A stretch of DNA of 64,000 nucleotides from Chaunax sp. Z400 (GCA_037577475.1 CM075184.1:11972594-12036593), one strand, 5' to 3'; numbered from the stretch's first letter, positions 1 through 14,090 are shown. Program-made: numbers and translations. Notes: a model not told the origin generated them from the sequence alone.

Positions 1-540
1 GATTTTGTGTTACTGTTTCCTGTCTTATTTTGAAGTTTACTCCCATGCTGTGGTTTTATTACACTTCCTGTCTTTGCTGATCTTATGTATTTTGCCCTGT
101 GTTACCCTCTGACCTTGTTTTATGTGCTGTGTCTGGATTGTTGTACTTCTCGTGTTTTTAGATTTATTTGTTTTTGTTCTCTGTGTTCTTTACCCGTCTG
201 CCCCTTTATGTTTTCTGTGCTTTATCTCCACCTGTCTCTGATTGTCTCCACCTCCCTGTGCCACCTGTTTCCCATTGTCTCATCTCCCAGTGTATTTAGT
301 CTGTGTGTTTTCCCCTTTTAGTCGTCAGTTGTTTCCTCCCTGTGGTCTCTTGTGTTATTCCTCAATGATTCCCTGTGTTTTCAGCCTGCTTTTCCTGTAT
401 CCTTGTGGTTTTTTACTTAAGGTTTGTTTTCCTCATGATTTCTTATTAGTTAGTTCATTTTTTGACTGAGCTTTTACTTTTGGATTCTCTATTTTTGCCT
501 GTTTGGATTTATTTTTGCTCCACCATATGCAGCCCTCTCT
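1..540 (+). repeat. Pyrimidine-rich interspersed repeat (copy 1)
   Basis: The plus strand is strongly T/C-biased, with recurring words such as TTTCCTGTC, CTGTGTTTTC and CCACCTGT, and contains only small incidental frames. From memory this resembles a T-rich repeat type scattered through fish genomes. Similar stretches lie at 3185-3535 and 13795-13975. The left end is cut by the window edge. Confidence 0.45.
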
Positions 541-2084
541 GCATGTTTTAAGGTTAAAAATGCATTTAGATTATATTGTCTTAAGAAGATTTGAGTGTGA
601 TTTAACAATGAAAGCAGTAACAAAGCTTAGCTAAGCTGTAGTCCTCTACAGTATATCACAGGCATTTCCCCTCTATTCTAAGCTCCAGTACCTCATTCTA
701 AGCGAGTCTAAGCGCCAAAGACTAAACTTCTGTTCACAATAAATTTAATATGACTTAAATTCTCTCATTCTATTGATCTCTCTAATTGATCTGCACATAG
801 TGTTCTTTGTATTAAAGATGTAGATGCAACATGTGTCCTAAAATCAGGTCTCCCTAAAAAGCATTTTTGTTGACACATGACCTCCATTTATTCATGATTC
901 TGCTATTTAAATATCAATACCAATCTAAATAATTAAACTCTTATTTGTGGGTATTAATCAGAATCTTTTCTGATTCTAGATCAGTTTCTTACAGTATCTG
1001 GCTGACATGATATTTTCATATTTATTCAAATGTAGGCGTATTTGTAAGACGATTTTTGAATGCCAGTCTCTTCCTCTTCCTCCTGCAGAAGCTTCACTCA
1101 TGTTTTCCCTCTTAATGTCGGGATCTTAGACGGATTGCAATTTCATTCATTTCTAATTCTTCAACATTATCTGCAGCGCTCACATGTCACCATCCCTTGT
1201 CACATATATTCCAAGACTACAAATAAATGGCTTGTCTGTTGCTAATCATCTCAGTTTGTCTCATTAACATTGCCCTAATGTGGGTGTATTGCATTTCTTC
1301 AGTCTACATGGAATGTGAATTTCTCAGGCTTGTAATTTATTCAGACAGAGCTACGGCATTTTAAAATCTTGACAAGCTAAAATGTTTTGACGGCTGATGC
1401 TCAAACAGTAATGATGTGGAAAAAGTGGAGCTATCAAGCTTAAAATGGGATTTCAGCGGGTCTCACATGTTGTACATCTGCTGTTTAAGATATATGATGC
1501 TTTGCTTTCCTGCATGAATGGTTGTATTTACACTGCTCACCAATGAATACTGTTTCCTTTCCTCTCTGCTTATCAAAATATTTCAAGATTTCCATGTTTC
1601 TTTTAACAACATCAGAACAAGGTGAAGAAGGGAATGCAGTGATGTGAGAGTGATGCTGACAGCAGATGCACACTCCTGTTCTCAGGAGAAACGATGCATG
1701 TCAACAGAATTTACCATGAGAGATTGTCTCACTTCAAAAACTAGATTTGGGTTTCAACTAACAGGATGAAACCAGGTTTCAGCAGAAACAGACCGGTTAT
1801 TCTTCTGAGGCTAAGTCCCTATTCAGATTAGTATGAAAGATTATCTGAACTCGAGTCCCTTCATCAGGCTATTCCCTTAACTATAATGAAGAAATATATA
1901 TATATAAATCTCTGTTTGCAGCACACTGTATTGTTGTTGTCGGCAGATATATGATTTTTGTTTTACTGTTTTCAGTGTTTAAAATGTAGCTTAACCACCA
2001 CTATGGTGTATAAACACTTCATAATTATAACATAACACAATAACAGAACAGAACAAATCCTGAGAATGGAGGCCTAGAATAGAA
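541..2084. other. Non-coding, nothing recognised
   Basis: AT-rich sequence with a short (AT)n run near 1893-1905. The open frames are short and unlike proteins. No element or exon was recognised. Confidence 0.5.
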
Positions 2085-2400
2085 AAGTCTCCAATCATCT
2101 GCGAAATTATTGAGATAAATGCTAACATCAGCGTGCTAACATGCTCATGGTGAAAATGGCAGCATGGTGAGATAAAGCAGGTAAAATGTTCAGATGTTCA
2201 CTATCTTATCTATCATATTATCATGCTAACATTTGCTAATAACTAAATGATATGAATGTCATTAGCTTTGCAGGTTTAGCAAAAGTTAAAGGACCACAAA
2301 TTCAATTTGAGAGGAACATGACTGTGTGAACCAAATTTCATGACAATATATCTTTATATCACTATATCTATCTAGTTGTTGAGAAATATTACTAAAAACG
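2085..2400 (+). repeat. Dispersed repeat with 'gctaacatgct' words and a 'ttgttgagaaat' end
   Basis: The stretch contains GCTAACATCAGCGTGCTAAC, then CATGCTAACATTTGCTAAT, ATGTCATTAGCTTTGCAGGT, and finally CCAAATTTCATGACAATAT followed by TAGTTGTTGAGAAATATT. From memory this word order is that of a very common ~300 bp percomorph repeat of unknown class. A related fragment in the opposite orientation lies at 12888-13005. Confidence 0.6.
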
Positions 2401-3184
2401 ATTATGGGCCTTCAAGCAAATTTGTTGCTTGTGATTTTGTGCCATATAAGTAAAAATGACTTGAAATGTAAAAAGAAAAGTGATCAATATCTGATCAAAA
2501 GCTTCATGTTAATCCATCCAATAGATATTTCAGATCAGCAGAACTTTGCCATCCATCTATTAAGTGTTTATAGTCTACACATATAGAAATGGCTCCAGTA
2601 TTTATAAATGTGACAAGTGAAGCCATGTTGAGCTTGAATGATTATTTACAAACATTTACATTTTAATTTTATTATTTACAAAAACAGCTTTCAGGCATAA
2701 TTCCATATTTCACTGCCTTCCTCGGTGGGTAGAGGATGCTTAGTTGTCCTTGGGAGTGAAAAACATCTAGAATTTTAGATATTTATAATTGTTGATAAAT
2801 AAAATGAATGAATGGATCAATAAAAAATTACAATCCAATAATTGTGTTCATTGGATGGCGTGTGCAGCAGCTTTCTTTCCTGTGCTGTGTCGGTTGAGAT
2901 GTGATCCTAGCTGTCTTGTTGGGGAGGAACCATCTAGTAGCTGCTTCCCTCTGGATAGCTGGGGCTCAGAGTCTCACGGTTTTATCTGGTAAAGCTATGA
3001 TTAGAGGTCTTGGGGCCGAGACCATCTCGACCTGTTGTCAAACGTTAAATTGGTAAGAAGCCTGGCTCATTCAGACCTGTGTGTGGTTCAAAATAAATAT
3101 CCAAATCAGAACATGCTCCATGTCTGGATGTATTCCTTAAACTGACATCATAAGAGCTGACTTCATAAGTTTATTTTCATTTTT

Positions 3185-3535
3185 TTTACACTTTGCTTCA
3201 CGTTTCCTGCCTGTTTTAGTGCCGATGTGACTCATTTTTACTTTCACCTTTGAGCATTCCATCTCTAGTGTATTATATGTACTATTGTGTGTTTACTGTC
3301 TCACACTTTACCCTTGAATACGCTGCTTGTTTGTTTGGAGTCTTTGGTTTGTTCCCTGTTTTTTGTTTTCAGTCTTTCACCTGCTACCCTTTGGATTTAT
3401 TTGCGTTGGAACACCTTTATTTACCCTTGCATACCACTTCCTCCTGTACACATTTCATCATATGTATTTGTTCATTAAACCACCAAACTGCACCAGCTCT
3501 GCCTTTGTGATCTGTATCGCCATCTAATTCCTTAT
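3185..3535 (+). repeat. Pyrimidine-rich interspersed repeat (copy 2)
   Basis: T/C-biased plus strand with TTTCCTGCCTGTTTTAG, GTTCCCTGTTTTTTGTTTTC and a terminal TTCATTAAACCACCAAACTG, similar in character to 1-540 and 13795-13975. The small overlapping frames are composition artefacts. Confidence 0.4.
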
Positions 3536-6500
3536 TCCTCTATCCACAAATGTGATATAAAGTGTTTCATAGTGTATTTAGACACAATATACAATTTTTT
3601 TTATTTACTTTTAAGGTATTTTTGAAGTTTTACAAATGACACCATCTTAGAGAGGTACATAGCAACATTTGCTTTTATTAGTGTAGAAACTGTTATTCAT
3701 TTTCATGGGTTAGTGGATGAGACCTTTGGGGATCTGCCCTGACCATAGCTCTTCATGGCCTCATTTTTACAGCAGCATTACCTCACCTTGACTTGTCCCA
3801 AAGCACACAAGCAGATAGGAAATCACCTCTACAGCTTCCCTATGACAGGCACCTCGTTCAACCATCACCCACCGAGTAGCAGAGGAAATACGTCAAGCTG
3901 CATTGGTCTAATAGCCAACATCATTTAGATGGAACAACACAAATAATCCTGGAAGAATGGGAAACGCTTGAGGTACCCTCTGAGGTTAGGTCATCATGTT
4001 GTGATGAACAGTGTGCAGTGCAAATAAACAGCTTTTCTAAGATAAGAAAGAGAGATTAGAGAGAGATTAGATTTTAGATTTTCTATTGAACAGAATAAGT
4101 TGAAATTCATGAATGTATCTGCTTTCAAGGCCATTCATACCAGAACTTTCCTTAAAAAATCCTGTCTCTCATTTACAACATTATGGAAAAAAAAAGTTTT
4201 AACAAACAGTAAGCAGGTAAAAAAGGTAATCAAGCATTTGATTATAAGTGTAATTAACAGGTTATGATACCAGTGTTTTGATAACATTCAGGTCACAACT
4301 GTGCGGTCAGTATTATATAAATGAAAATGTTACACTTAGATCATATATTTACTGAAAAAACAGTTATTGAAATGATAACCAATTGTTGTTAAGCAGTGTC
4401 ATTTTACTGAATATCACATTTGGACGATTATCTAAATATGACATTTTTAGAATATAATTAGATTTTTAGTGGAGGCATAAATGATTTTATGTGGTTTAAC
4501 AGCAACAGCAAATATAAAGTTGAATCTAGGTTTATTCTTGACCTCATCTATGAAAGATGGCTGTATGCTGTGTGCTAGCATGCTGAAAATTCTTAAGAAT
4601 ATTGCGAATACAAATTTTAGTGCCAATAAGTTTGCTTATTTTAAAGAACATAAACCAATTTTTCTTGAAACTAAACTATAAACTTTGTGTCCAAGGACAC
4701 ATTTACTGCCACAGTCAAGAAACCGATGGCCTCAAAATGACCAAATGAGGTAGAGCAAAGCTGAACAAACTGCATTTACTTTTAACAACTTCAAATGAAT
4801 GACTTATTAAAACTTATTACAATTTACAGCAGGACTACCCTGCTTATTGTCGTGACTGAGCCTGACTCTGTGTTGTTGTTTACAGTGTTTAGTTACAGAA
4901 TTTGCTGTTGAAATTGATATAACTCCTTTATCGTGTTGCTGTATGTTTTATGCATTGAAACTATGCAGAAAAATTATTGATTAAATTATTGATTAGGGAT
5001 CCAAATTGTTTTATTCATCATGTGCATCCCGGACCACTGAGCAGGCAGACTAAATAAATAAAAAAATCAATTCATGTCATATTATGGACATTTTAAGTGA
5101 AGCTTTAAATGAATAATTTGCTTTAATAACAACAACATAAAGTTGACTTTCGGAGCCCATCTCACCCCAGGTTCCATTTAGCAGCTGTTTTGGAGTCTTT
5201 CATCATATCATATCATGGTAATCAGCAAATGGAGTTTTCCCATTTTTGTAATGGAGTTTTAGATGTTGGAAATCTGTTTTTTTAACAAAGCATTCATCCT
5301 CAGAATCAAAGGTAGACTTAAGACTGGTATTTCTTAGCAACGGTCACCCAAAAAGGCTAATTTATCATAACAGAGAGTGTTATTTCTCAAAGTACCCTGA
5401 ACTAATTACATGTTACTTTTTATGCAAAGATCATAAGTCATTATAAATATATTATATATAGTCTTCATAAATGCTCACTTATAAAAAAGCAGCAGTTTGT
5501 CTCTTCACTGCTCAGTCTGAACTTAAAATCCACTTTGGAACCAGATGGTTGTTGAAAGCCTTTCCTCTGAGCGCAGGAATCACTAACTTTATACAAGTAG
5601 ATGAAAGGAGCTGGGGTGAAGTTAGTCACACAAAAAGGTGATTGACAGCTGCAGTGAAAATCACAGAGTGATGACACAGAGCAGTTTAAAGGCAGACTTT
5701 TAACCCATCAACGTCAACAAAGCACCTTTTTGCTACAGGGCCTTTGTTGCCAACAGTGTTTGAAGTTTAAGATCGCAGTAGATGCAGAAGTCTGCGGTAT
5801 ATCTCTGCTGGTGTCAAACGGGTATTGGATTTGAATCTGAAATCAAAGAGCATTCATAATTCATGGTTATATATCTGTCTGATTGATGCCTTCGCAGCTG
5901 CTCATGGAGCACAGTGTGAACTGAGTGTATGTCTATGTCTGAGCACCCAAAAGCAAACATAGATATTTGGTTTCATTCAACAGTGGACCATAAAACCAGG
6001 CCTATCACAATTATACAGTAGAAAGAGTTTATACTGTTTATACATCTGTTGCAATGTAAAGACATCTGATGTAATAAGCCATCTAAATGAGTGTACCCAC
6101 ACACACAGCTATTCAATTATTGATTTGGTTTTTGGATTATTTATAAAACAGACTCCCAGTCAATATAGTAGCATAGTGGCTTTATGTGAGCCTTAGGGCT
6201 AACTTATAAAGAAGTTAGAGATCATTTCTACCACTGGTCTTTTTCCTATTGAATGTTAACATTTTTGATCAGTTGGCTTCACTCCAGCAGTCAGACACAT
6301 TACTTGTGCTTCTCCTGAGACCTTTTAAAATCCCTGCAGGCTGTTTGATGAATAAATTAATCTTTAATTTGATTAATTTCCTATAGTCCACTATTGTAAA
6401 CACTATAGACAGAATAATAAGTGGAAGGAACTTCCAGGTGTGAAAAATGAAGCCAATGCAGATGTGCATAAGGTATGCATTCTTTCTAAGGGCCAGCATG

Positions 6501-9500
6501 GGTGACTCAACTCCATGTTAGTTTATGAGAAATTGACCCTACTTATTACTTTCCTCAGTAAACAGTTTCCTGAGTTGTTAGCTTCAAGTCCTCTTCAATA
6601 CAGCATGATGTTTATTTTATAAATTATGTTTAGGCATTTAGAGTGAAATCAATAACTAAGCAGGATATCTTATGGCTACTTTGTCATTGTCAAGTCGCTA
6701 CTACAGCGTGTCTTCAGGTTCTCAGTCAGATCCAATCAGTCTATTCTCCCCAGATACACCCTCTTGACCATATATGGTCAGTTGTGGCTCTAAAAAAACT
6801 AATATATCAATGCTATAATGCCAAACATGAGGCTTCAAAATTGTTGTTCAGAAACCAATGTGGGATGTCACGGTGGCTCAAACCACGACTTATAATACAG
6901 TAAAAACTATGACTAACAGAAATGCCAGTACTTCTCCAGATTACTTTTTCCAAAACTACTATTTCATTGCAATACTCAGAAATCCAAGAGTGTTCAGACA
7001 CGTTACTTACATAAAAATAGCAATTTTCAATGTAAAAACACATCTCACTTTGCATCTAAAAGTACAGATTTTGCCCAGTTGGACAAATAGTTGTATGATG
7101 AGGAGGCACAGTCGTTGGTAATGTATTGGCTACTGTTAATACCAATCAAAGCAAATAGAATATCTGCAAATATCCATCTGTTTCATGTGGACAAAGTTTC
7201 ACCAAAGTGAGTTAATGTTACGACACTATCAGGATCAGCCAATCAGAGGTATGGTGGAGGTCCTGAAAAAAAAGAAAAATAAAGCAAAGGGATCCATACT
7301 AGTATGACTAATTCGATCATTCTTTACATTCTCTGCTCGTCTCATTAAAGTTAAAGTTGAATCAGAAATTGAACTAGAAATCACTTTGTGAATATTAAAC
7401 AACCTCAAGCTTTAAGTGGTTTTCTGTATGTGATGTTAGCAGCCTGAGAAGGGGCAACTCTTCCCTAAGGCCTTATTATCCATAGATCATTGTTTCACTT
7501 CAACACAGCAAGTATTAACAGTTTGCTCGAACATGTATCTAATGAACTGATGTCCAGGCTGTGCTTAATTGGAAGCTTGGCAGCATTGGCTTTGAGTCTG
7601 TTAAGCCGCTGGCTGCTTCAGCGCCGTCACAAAGATCTGCTTGTTGGCTTGTCTTTGGGTCTGCTATGTAGGTACCACATGAAGCATGGAAATTAATACG
7701 AAGCTGTTGCACTTATTTTGGAAGGCTCCCTGATTTACTCATAAGAAAACTCTGGGTCGTAGGGGGCAATATTTTATCGTGTTTTATGAATCTAAATATG
7801 ACATTTGACTTCATCAGTCCTTTTCCACATGAGCAAGCTGACTGAACTACTATACCACAAGGAAAGCAACCAGCCCTTAATTACACAGCAGATTGAATGC
7901 AGAAAATAAAGCATATGCCAGTAATCAAAGGCCAGCATAAATATTGGGCTAACAAGCATTTAATTACAAGGTTTGATGGGTTCGTTTACTCGCAAATTAA
8001 CATGAAGTCACCTCTGAAACCTTTGGACTGTTGTCATGAGATCAGATTTTCTCTTCCACTCTTACTACTACCACTACCTTTACTGCTGTACTACTGCTCT
8101 ACTACCACAGCTACTAATAGAAAATAGTACAGATGACAACCAATAATACAAATGACAACTCTAATAAGATGCAAATTGTTGATAGTTCCCCAATATCACT
8201 GTGGGTCTGCTGTTGTTATTGCTCTGTTTATGTTTGGTGGGTTAATTTCCCCCTGAGGTGATAATAACAGCCAAGCAGACAATGTTGTAAACTCACACAC
8301 AGATGGTATAAAACACCCCCACATCAATTTTGAATATTACACTGCTGAGTCAGATTCGTCTTTATTCTCGCTGACACTCGGAGTCACCGAGGCTCCACTG
8401 AAGTTAACCTCATAGCATGTTTTCATCCTCCTTAGGAGCCAACAAAGTGAAACTGTTTCAACTGCATGAAAGATCTGTGAGCTGTTTGAAGTAGCTTCCA
8501 GCTGCATCAGAGCTTTTTATCAGGTCTAAAGCAGGTATAATAAACTGGACCACTGATCACGACCATCCCCGAAGCCTCGGATGGAGTTCATCAACATTCA
8601 CCTACTGCTGCACACTCAGTTTAAGTTATCACATCAGGAAGGCTTTGTGCACTCGGAGGATGGCTTCGGCAGGACTGTCCTCTCAGAAGGAGACGGTGAT
8701 GGAGAGGATGAAAAGCAGCAGGCCCTGATAATCAGGGAAAGCCGATCAAATCCTCTTGTTTCCAAAAAGTTATTTGAAATAGCATCTCATAAAATCTGAG
8801 TCTAAAAATATATGTGTCATGGCAACAAGCACTGGCCAATATTCTCTGGGTGGATTTTTTTTAAATTTTTTTTTATCCAAGTTTCTTTTTCCATATTCAA
8901 AGTCAAGTTGACAAATATTAAATAACCTCAGGTGTTTATTGCGAAGTCTAAATTGTCTAAATTGTAAAAAGAGCATTTTTAACTCAAACACTGCACCATG
9001 TTCTTCCTCAACACTTGAACTATGTTGCAACCGCTTCAATAACAGAGCCAAGACTTTACTAAAATACTGTTGAACGCATGTTTCAAACGTTTAAAAATAT
9101 TATATTTGAGTTTATGGTCCTAACATTACTGCAACATGTCAGGTGGGTAATCGTCTGGTTTTACTCTGATAACAAATAATACCAGACCCAGAGTCACTGA
9201 TAAGGAATCTAAAGGATTTCATTATAGAAAGCATGTACGTATGCAGTACTATCATATAAGACAGTGTAAGGTATCATGGTTTGTGTGGTGCATATTAATA
9301 GGATCCATAGAATATATTTTCATAGGCATCTAAAGATTTGTGAGATGTTAAGCATTTCTTTACTCTAATTTCTTCATGACATCAATAACAAATACCATAC
9401 CTCTTATGTTCATCGATTATTCCACTCATGTGTGTGTTTCTTCCCTGAACTAATGTGGTGAATGCTAAACACATCAGCAGCAAAGAGTTAATTCACTGAG

Positions 9501-12176
9501 AGCTGATTTCATGGTTGGAACATGATGCTACATCAGATGAAACAGCTTTGATGATAATGGTAACGGTACAGAACAGAGGAGAGAGACAGAGAGTTGTTGT
9601 TTTCATGTTTTTGTATTGATCCAATTGGTGTAGTATTTACCTTTGTTTGCATGGGATACAGAGACTTTTGTAGCATTAAAGAATAAATATAGTGGTTGGA
9701 TGTACAAAGCATGTCGAACAAACTGAGGACTTTTCTCTTGCGATGTGTTAGATGCAACCCTTAACCAAGTCATTAGAGTAGTTTTAGTATAGTTACTGGT
9801 GCAATTTTAAAAGAGTGACCATTTGATTCAACACAGATAGTAACTTGTGTTTCCTCTTATTTGGGTCCAAAACATTTGTTGTAGTGAAAGGTACTGTGTA
9901 CTAAGTAAGTAAGTTTGTGTAAGTGTAAGTTTAGTTGATGTGCAAAAATTCGAAAAAGTCCCATTTGCTTGTTGTTATATATACTTATACTGATATTACA
10001 CTGTACAGGTTTTGTTCAGTTTTCCAGCAGTGATCACATTCAACCATTTACAAAATATAGAAGTCCCATGCCGTTTTGAAAAAATACAGTATCTATGGCG
10101 GTTCTGGCAATGGCCACCCATTTTTTATCGTGAGCAATTTCCCTTGCTGCACTAGCTCTGCAGAATATCTAGACCATCAATAACTTTTTACTGCATTCTG
10201 TTGCTAATCGCCTCCTGGGTAGACAAAACTGAATTATTCAGAGTCTGAATAATGGGGGTGCACTGAACACTAGGGAACACAGATCCTAAGGGAAAAGACA
10301 ACATTCATTAAATGCTAAACAGAGCAGTGCTGATTGGCCAAAAGCCCAGAACATTGTGCCACTTCAGAAATACTCATCGGGTTGTAGCACCAAAGATAAA
10401 CTGAGATGGAGGTATAAAACATTAGGTAATCATATAATTACGCCAGAATCCCAATAACAAGGAGATAAAAGACGGTAGAAATTATGAGCAGGTCCAAGGT
10501 CTGCGTAAAATTCGGACAGAAGAATGGAGGAAATATCAAAGTAGGTTATTTACCGAAGTATATGAAGGCATCTGCCCTCAGGGATAACAATCTCTATCCC
10601 AACACATGAATAATGTAACACAAGGGGTTAAGAAGCTGCCAGTGATTTATGATGGGGCTCTCAACTTTAAGCCAACTCCACATGGCAGTGGTCGAATAAA
10701 CTGCCTCTGGAAGGCACCCAATATAGAGTAGACAAAATGAAATCACTCATCCTACAGAACATCTTAAACGATGTTACCACTTCATCTAACTTTTGGATAC
10801 TTAAGTCCTGTATTGAATTGAGCTTAGTGCTTAGTCCACTGTGAGAAAAATAATGGTCAACAATTTTGATAATCTATTAGTCATTGGAGGCTTTTCTTTT
10901 TTCTTTTTTTTTTTTAAAAATTCATAAAAATTTTCTTTTGTTTGGCTCTGTTTTATATATTGTATTCTAAACATGTGTGTGTTTTGGGCTGTTGGTTGAA
11001 CAATTAAATGTATTAAATATTGAACAATTGATCAGTTCATCTAAAAAAAAAGCTAAAACTAAAAAAAATCTTACGCTACTAAGAAATTAATTATTCATTA
11101 CGGCCCTGAATGCTACACCGAACTGAACTGGAAGTTTTAATTAATAGAGGATTGACCCAAAAAAAAAAAATCATGCAACAGAAGCCTGCTGTTCACTGCT
11201 GCTGTTCTTGTTGTCACTGCTTGCCATGTCGCCTGTAATTTAATTTAACCAGTAATTTAATTGAAACATGCTTTGGGTTTTGAATCTATTATCGCAAAAT
11301 GCTCAGGCACCTTTGTTTTTTAAGACTTTAATTGCGCTTTTAAGCAATTATGTAAATAGTTAGAGCAGTTGTTGACTGAGGGAGGGAGAGTTCCGCATCA
11401 CAGAATAGCATATACAGAATTGCCATATGCTGGAAGGTAGTTTTGAGGAACTTGGACCACATTTTCAAACTTTTCAGACATTCATTGCATCAAACCAGTT
11501 GTAATTCCCTCCAGTGGTCAAACTAATCACACTAATGTCGCACTAATGCTCATTGCCAAGATGATATTTGTTATTCTGTGTTTGATAGATGATTGTGGAC
11601 ATCTGTTACCATTTATGCACAAGTCTTTAGGGTATAATATTTGCGATGGCACTTAACAATAAAATGTTGTAGTTCTCCGGCACTCGAAACCCTAATTCAG
11701 ATGATCCTTTCAATGAATTATTAAAAACCTGGCTTAAAAATGGAAAGAATAACAAATTCATATAAGGAGAGGGATAGCTCATTCGCTTTCTTTTCCTTGC
11801 TTGATTTGTATATTTACAGGCGAAATCATCCAAAATGCATGAGCTGAGATAAATTGAGATTTAACAAGGAAGAAAACTGGGGAGATATCCCCCCAAAGAT
11901 GTGTGTGAATCAACCACATTTCTGTTTTATTAAACCATCATTTACGTAAAACGTTTAGCCATCATGCTCTTTTCTCATACAAAAAACAACAAAGCTGGTC
12001 TGGACTTCTAAACAACCTGCTGCTAAGATGCATCCCTCGAATAAACATAACTAACATGCATGACACATTGATGTCTTTTTAATGTCCATTAATGTCTCCA
12101 CAGCCACTTATTATGGCCTTCAGCTGCAGATGATCACATGATACATATCATATTTAGGGCGATCAAGGCGACTTAC
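3536..12176. other. Non-coding stretch downstream of the TM3 exon, no gene recognised
   Basis: About 8.6 kb of AT-rich DNA with poly-T and poly-A tracts (for example near 10895-10920 and 11158-11170). It should contain or precede the remaining tetraspanin exons, but I found no match to the large-loop CCG motif or TM4 on the minus strand. A TATAAAA word near 8308 and the 72-codon frame at 8581-8799 have no further support. Confidence 0.5.
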
Positions 12177-12251
12177 CTCGTCTTGGTAGATGAAGAAGAG
12201 CATGATGGACAGAATCTCCAGGAAGAAGATGAGCAGGAGGAGGATGAAGAA
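12177..12251 (-). CDS. tspan4: Tetraspanin-4-like, internal coding exon (TM3)
   Basis: This is the next exon of the same tetraspanin gene. Seen: exactly 25 codons, FFILLLLIFFLEILSIMLFF followed by IYQDE. That is a hydrophobic helix with the Glu typical of tetraspanin TM3, then the first residues of the large extracellular loop. On the minus strand it is preceded by a long pyrimidine tract ending TGTCTCCACAG and followed by GTAAGT. Both edges are phase 0, so it joins the exon at 27116-27307 in frame (LLLT to FFIL). A 75 bp TM3 exon in this place is the known arrangement in TSPAN4/TSPAN9. The pattern LE...LFF.Y.D is closer to TSPAN4 than TSPAN9. The following exons, with the CCG motif of the large loop and TM4, were looked for by eye in 1-12176 and not found. 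Confidence 0.92.
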
Positions 12252-12887
12252 CTGTGGAGACACAAAGAGGAGAGAAAGGACGGCTGAGTGATCTAATACA
12301 CCATTTATCAGAGTGGAGGAAAAGGCCACACAGGGATAATAGGCAGCTGTCTTTGAAGAGTGAATGAAGTCTAAACTGGGAAGAATGGAAACGGGCAGTA
12401 GCCTCTGTGATGGGGTGAAAAGAAAGAGATGACCATAGATGGTCAAGGAGAAAAGACTCGATATTTCAAAACTGGCAGGTCAAGAGAGCAGAGACGGATG
12501 AGGAGGTCGGACACTCATAGCAGGCGGACACACCAGGAGGTGATAGACTATTTCCCTCTCTCCGCTTTTGAATTTGTTAAAAGTACCACATTTTATTCCT
12601 TGATATTCCTCACCCAACCCTCCCCTCTATATGGTGGCTAGAATGAGCTGCTTGATGGGTGATATATCTTCTTCCTGTGGGCCCATGTGAATGCTTAAAG
12701 CCATTTCGAGTTCATCCATCAACTCCTCTGCGAGGACATGGCTCTGTCTCTCACTCAGGTCTGAGTCACGTAAGTGTGACATAATTTGATGGGCCACGAT
12801 TAAAAAAGGCTCTTTAAAAGTCTTGATGAAACGGCACCAGATTATCAATCAGTGTCTGTCGACAAATACATGTATACTTCAACTCAG

Positions 12888-13005
12888 TCCATCACTTTGG
12901 TCTAAATATACATTATCTCAACAACTTCTTGACGGCTTGTCATGACATTTGGTACAGGCATCTATGGTTTTATGATACAACATAAAACTATGGTTGTGTT
13001 TTTTA
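12888..13005 (-). repeat. Fragment of the dispersed repeat also seen at 2085-2400, inverted
   Basis: Read on the minus strand it gives CTGTACCAAATGTCATGACA and then GAAGTTGTTGAGATAATGTA, which aligns with the 3' part of the copy at 2290-2400. Confidence 0.55.
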
Positions 13006-13689
13006 TTAGAAATTTAAAAAATTAGTGCAAGTATTAATGGATTTTGTTATTCTTTGTCTTACTTCCATTGGAGATAATATTGTTCGATGTTGTGAAATTA
13101 CATTTGCTGCCCATTTGTGGGCTTAGTGGATTAAGACAGGAGCTACCATGTTGACATGGAGCATGTGCATTATCAATTTTTTCAGTCCGTATCCTCCTTT
13201 TTTTGTGAATTAGAACCTTGAAATGTATGTCGAAGTAGCTGTTAGCGCTTCCTGTTTGCAGTGTCCCGATAAATGTCCAAACATCACTGCATTACTTTGA
13301 TACTGAAGAAAGTTTAAAACGTGATGATTCACAGGCAAGTTCTGGATGATGTTGATTTACAGATGTATGATTTGAGACAATGACATCACGGAAAATGGGG
13401 GGAGTTATGACTCCACGGAGGAATATGAATTTTTAAGAACCGCTATACCTTAGTACAGCCTACTAGCATGGCTGTGGAACGTAGGTGGTGACTAGGGGAA
13501 GATTATCTTCTCTAAATTATCTCAGAAAAAATTAACCTTCAACTAAATGATCTTTTTTTTTTTCTTTATTGTGCTTTGTATTAATGTTTGAATGTTTTCT
13601 TTAACAATTTACCTTAATGGTTAGAGAGGCATCCTTCGGCCATTTTAAACATTTCCATGGGTGCAGTAATCTCACTGCAAAATTAGTAG

Positions 13690-14060
13690 ACATTCTAAAA
13701 GCTGTATTTATAAGCCAAACAAGACGGAGGAAACTCTCCAGTGGTAACAGAATTAAACATTTAGCTTCTGAAAAATATTTATCCTAACCTCTGCTTGTGA
13801 TTATTTTATAATCTTTGCTTTGTTCTTTGCCTGACTGCCTCATTGCTTTTTGCCCTTGCCTGGCTCAGTCTCTCCAAATGTGTAAGTTCCTCAGTTATAT
13901 CATTAAATCTTTGCACTTGCACTCGGCCCTGGGTCCTCCTATTCCTAATCCTCTCTTCCTCTACATGACACAGTTCTGATGGAGCTCAGGAATTTATCAG
14001 GAGAATGGTTGCAAGACACAAAAGGCCTGAGACCATAAGGGTAAAAGGGTCACGCAAGCT
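13690..14060 (+). repeat. Direct repeat unit A, left of the inverted-repeat arm
   Basis: Words shared in the same order with 14970-15140: AGCTGTATTTATAAGCCAAA (there AGCTGTATTTATGAGCCAAA), TCCTATTCCTAATC, CTGATGGAGCTCAGGA and AGACACAAAAGGCCTG followed by a GGGACCAC-like run. The unit is longer here because of an extra pyrimidine-rich middle part. Confidence 0.8.
13795..13975 (+). repeat. Pyrimidine-rich repeat segment (copy 3)
   Basis: T/C-rich plus strand containing TTTGCCTGACTGCCTCATTG, ATTAAATCTTTGCACTTGCA and CCCTGGGTCCTCCTATTCCT. It resembles the copies at 1-540 and 3185-3535 and overlaps the left direct-repeat unit of the neighbouring complex. Confidence 0.4.
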
Positions 14061-14090
14061 AGCCTGCTAGAAACAGGCTAAGAGGGTGGG

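Noticed and set aside
8300..8800. TATAAAA word followed by a 72-codon frame (8581-8799)
   Set aside because: An isolated TATA-like word in AT-rich DNA. The protein is unrecognised and no splice or poly(A) context supports a gene.
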